From: Pseudomonadota bacterium
GTDB lineage: Bacteria > Verrucomicrobiota > Verrucomicrobiia > Limisphaerales > SXTU01
Assembly: GCA_009922615.1 (NCBI GenBank)
Contig: RFVF01000007.1
Location: forward strand, 39,589 to 103,588
Direction of reading: 5' to 3'
DNA length: 64,000 bases
The notes below the pieces were generated by a model. It saw nothing but the letters and a program-made list of their open reading frames with translations, ran no database searches and was not told the origin of the DNA. Positions 62,238-64,000 of this stretch are shown here, in pieces (the stretch's first letter is position 1; every line of letters begins with the position of its first letter). Position numbers and translations under genes: made by a program.

Positions 62238-63374
62238 TCAGCGCAGGCCGGCGAGCTGGCGGCGCGCGAGGTAGAGGTCCAGCCGCGCGAGGATGAAGTA
62301 GGCCCAGCGTTGCTTGAGGCGGGTCCAGAAGGTTTGCGAGGCCTGCCAGTCGGCGCGGGTGATGCGTTTGCAGTGCGCGAGGTTGGCGGCGAAAACCCGC
62401 CGCCCGCCCTCGGCCACGCGCTCGTTGCGCAAGCGCAGGGTGAGCTCGTAGTTGATGTGCAGGCTGCGGGTGTCGAGGTTCGCCGAGCCGACGTAGGCCA
62501 GGTCGTCGATGAGCACGAGCTTGGCGTGGAGGATTTGCGGCTGATACTCGTAAACCTCCACGCCTGCCGCGAGGAGAACGCGGTAGAGCCGGCGGCTGGC
62601 GAGCTGGGACAGCGGCACGTCCGATTGACCGGGCAGGATGATTTGCACCTGCCCGCCGCGTCGCGCCACGCGAGTGAGCGCGCGGCGGAGTTTCCAAGTG
62701 GGGAGGAAATACGCGGCCATGATCTGCACGGAGCGGGCGTGCTTCAGATCCTTTTGCAAGGCGCGCTTGAGGGTGCTGAAACCGCGCCCTGGCCCGCTCA
62801 TGAGCAGGTCACCATCCGGGCTGGCAATGCGCGCGTGCGCGCCGGTGCGCATCACGCGCATGAAGGCTCCGTGCCGCAGCTCGGCGCGGGTGAACATTTT
62901 GTCGAAGGAGTCTGCGAGCTGCGCGGCCAGCGGCCCGGCGATGTGCAGGCCCACGTCGCACCAGCCGCGCGCCACGCCGTCTCCGGCGTATTCGGGCGCG
63001 AGGTTGAAGCCGCCGACGAAGGCGATTTGCTCGTCGCACACCAGCAGCTTGCGGTGGTCGCGGAACATGAAGCCGCGGTGGGTGCGTTCGTTGAACCAAC
63101 GGAACTCCCCGCCGGCCTGGCGGAGCGGTTCCCAGTAGCTGTCGGCCAGGTCCTGCGAGCCCCACGCATCCACGAGCACGTGCGTGCGCACGCCGCGTTG
63201 CTGGGCGAGGAGAAGGGCTTCGAGGAACTGGTTGCCGGGGATGCCCGCCGCGAAGATGTAGGTTTCCAACCGCACCGAATGGCGCGCCGCCGCGATGGCG
63301 GCGAGCATCGCGGCAAACGCTTCGTCGCCATTGGGGAGCCAGCGGAACGCGGTGTTGAGGACGGGGGCGGCCAT
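62238..63374 (-). CDS. Cardiolipin synthase-like phospholipase D protein
   Basis: The 378-aa protein has two HKD motifs: 'FRDHRKLLVCDEQIAFVGGF' (H-x-K-x4-D) in the first half and 'LHAKLVLIDDLAYVGSANLD' in the second, each followed by the G-S/G-x-N pattern typical of the family. Length and spacing fit ClsB/YbhO-type cardiolipin synthases. It would form cardiolipin from two phosphatidylglycerols or from phosphatidylglycerol and phosphatidylethanolamine. There is no N-terminal membrane anchor. The closing 'LARLDLYLARRQLAGLR' is basic and may attach to the membrane. The 227 bases between its end and the histidine kinase start (62011-62237) hold no recognisable feature. Confidence 0.86.
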   Translation of the reverse strand: MAAPVLNTAFRWLPNGDEAFAAMLAAIAAARHSVRLETYIFAAGIPGNQFLEALLLAQQRGVRTHVLVDAWGSQDLADSYWEPLRQAGGEFRWFNERTHRGFMFRDHRKLLVCDEQIAFVGGFNLAPEYAGDGVARGWCDVGLHIAGPLAAQLADSFDKMFTRAELRHGAFMRVMRTGAHARIASPDGDLLMSGPGRGFSTLKRALQKDLKHARSVQIMAAYFLPTWKLRRALTRVARRGGQVQIILPGQSDVPLSQLASRRLYRVLLAAGVEVYEYQPQILHAKLVLIDDLAYVGSANLDTRSLHINYELTLRLRNERVAEGGRRVFAANLAHCKRITRADWQASQTFWTRLKQRWAYFILARLDLYLARRQLAGLR

Positions 63375-63450
63375 GCGCTTGCAGGGAGAGAATTACTACG
63401 CCGCTCACGCAGTGGCGAGCGCGAGTCGCGGAGGGGGACACTGACTCCGG

Positions 63451-63514
63451 CTCATCCTCCTACTCTTACTCCTGCTCATCTTTCCATACCGCTGAGTAAG
63501 AGTAGGAGGATGAG
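63451..63514. repeat. 21-bp perfect inverted repeat
   Basis: Arms at 63451-63471 and 63494-63514 are exact reverse complements around a 22-base loop, and the right arm is followed by a partial direct copy of GAGTAGGAGGATG. The element lies in the 165-base gap between the phospholipase D gene start and the upstream PAS gene's stop. The arms are built on CCTACTC/GAGTAGG units. It could terminate the PAS gene's transcript. Confidence 0.8.
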
Positions 63515-63539
63515 TAGGAGGATGGACAGGAAGGGAAGC

Positions 63540-64000
63540 TCACGCGCGCTTGCTCAAGGAGATGCCGCCGACGGCGACGATGCGACCGGACTTGTCGCGG
63601 ATGGGAAACTTGAGCGTGAGATAGAGCACGCGGCCCTCGGGTTTGTCCACGAATTCCTCCTCGCGGACGGGGACGCCCTTTTCAATGACGAGGCGGTTCA
63701 CTTCGAGGAAGCGCTTGGCCATGAGCGTGGGAAAAATGGCGCTGCACGATTTGCCCAGAGCCGTCGCGCGCGGGATGCCGGTGGCGGCCTCCCAGCCGTG
63801 GTTGGCCATGAGCAGCAATCCGCCAACGGACCAGACGTAGAAGGGCTCCGTCACGGAGTCGGCCACGGCGCGGAGGAAATCGCATTCGTTCTCCAAGCCC
63901 AGCGCGAGCGCCTGAAGTTGCGCCGTCACCAGTGGCGCCGGAGTGGCGGACTCCGGCGCGGCGCTGGTTTCGATGGCAGCGGTGTTCGGACTGCGGATGG
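63540..64000 (-). CDS. PAS-domain protein, partial (N-terminus beyond window)
   Basis: From stop at 63540 the frame stays open to the window edge. The visible ~150 residues end in a PAS fold: 'FLRAVADSVTEPFYVWSVGG', 'LLLMANHGWEAATGIPRATA', 'LGKSCSAIFPTLMAKRFLEV', 'GRVLYLTLKFPIRDKSGRIV', 'AVGGISLSKRA'. There is no room for a kinase domain after it, so the PAS is C-terminal here. GTG 63929 could be an internal start. The domain would sense a small molecule, redox state or light through a cofactor that cannot be named. Only the C-terminal portion was seen. Confidence 0.75.
   Translation of the reverse strand, partial: IRSPNTAAIETSAAPESATPAPLVTAQLQALALGLENECDFLRAVADSVTEPFYVWSVGGLLLMANHGWEAATGIPRATALGKSCSAIFPTLMAKRFLEVNRLVIEKGVPVREEEFVDKPEGRVLYLTLKFPIRDKSGRIVAVGGISLSKRA

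Noticed and set aside
1..64000. CRISPR array, rRNA operon or transposase
   Set aside because: No regularly spaced direct repeats, no rRNA-like sequence and no DDE or serine/tyrosine recombinase motifs were recognised in any frame examined.

Overview
The window looks like a chromosomal segment of a high-GC Verrucomicrobiota bacterium, perhaps a Pedosphaera/Limisphaerales-type lineage; this is inferred from gene content. Supporting features are three loci for planctomycete/verrucomicrobial-type cytochrome proteins (DUF1592 family with DUF1552, DUF1549/DUF1553 with DUF1501, and a second DUF1549/DUF1553 protein), a prepilin-like protein with the '[19 protein letters not shown]' N-terminus and an H-X9-DG tail, many secreted SGNH and sugar-related enzymes, and mostly leaderless-looking starts. 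No rRNA, CRISPR array, transposase or integrase was seen. One tRNA, tRNA-Pro(GGG), is present.

Left edge (1-2650): a lower-GC stretch with small same-strand genes (a 51-aa membrane protein, a broken SGNH hydrolase, a 74-aa membrane protein, a beta-helix protein). They are separated by roughly 70-93-bp hairpin-forming spacers that resemble integron attC sites, so this may be a gene-cassette array without an integrase in view. From 2748 to 14691 follows a plus-strand set of secreted proteins: a transglutaminase-like protein, two sialate-O-acetylesterase-type esterases, a BNR/sialidase-like protein, a giant DUF1592-family cytochrome protein (carrying an in-frame palindromic repeat) and its DUF1552 partner. 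Then come a DUF6714-like protein, an esterase and a sugar isomerase/epimerase. Converging on these is a four-gene minus-strand operon (25105 to 18135: beta-helix protein, GH42-like protein, SGNH hydrolase, Gfo/Idh/MocA oxidoreductase) followed by a prepilin-like protein. Together these suggest extracellular polysaccharide breakdown.

Middle (25220-44277): tRNA-Pro, glycerol-3-phosphate dehydrogenase, then a tightly overlapping minus-strand lipid operon (patatin lipase, PaaK-like acyl-CoA ligase, FadI-like thiolase, FadJ-like multifunctional enzyme, VLCAD-like acyl-CoA dehydrogenase). The operon could release, activate and beta-oxidise fatty acids, while glycerol-3-phosphate goes to the adjacent divergent dehydrogenase. 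Beyond it are a DCC/DUF393 protein, a DUF1501 plus DUF1549/1553 pair, an NHL and a HEAT-repeat protein, and the housekeeping genes ribBA and rsmI.

Right part (44373-64000): a third cytochrome-type protein, then a plus-strand surface-polysaccharide cluster (CgeB-like glycosyltransferase, Wzx-like flippase, FkbM methyltransferase, glycosyltransferase, Wzy-like polymerase, two more glycosyltransferases). The cluster ends in a scar containing an M24 peptidase fragment and a truncated, frameshifted glycosyltransferase. Next are dnaN, a PPi-type phosphofructokinase, a hybrid histidine kinase split by a one-base shift, a cardiolipin synthase-like phospholipase D protein and a PAS protein cut by the window edge. 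Short palindromic and heptamer repeats recur between and inside genes.
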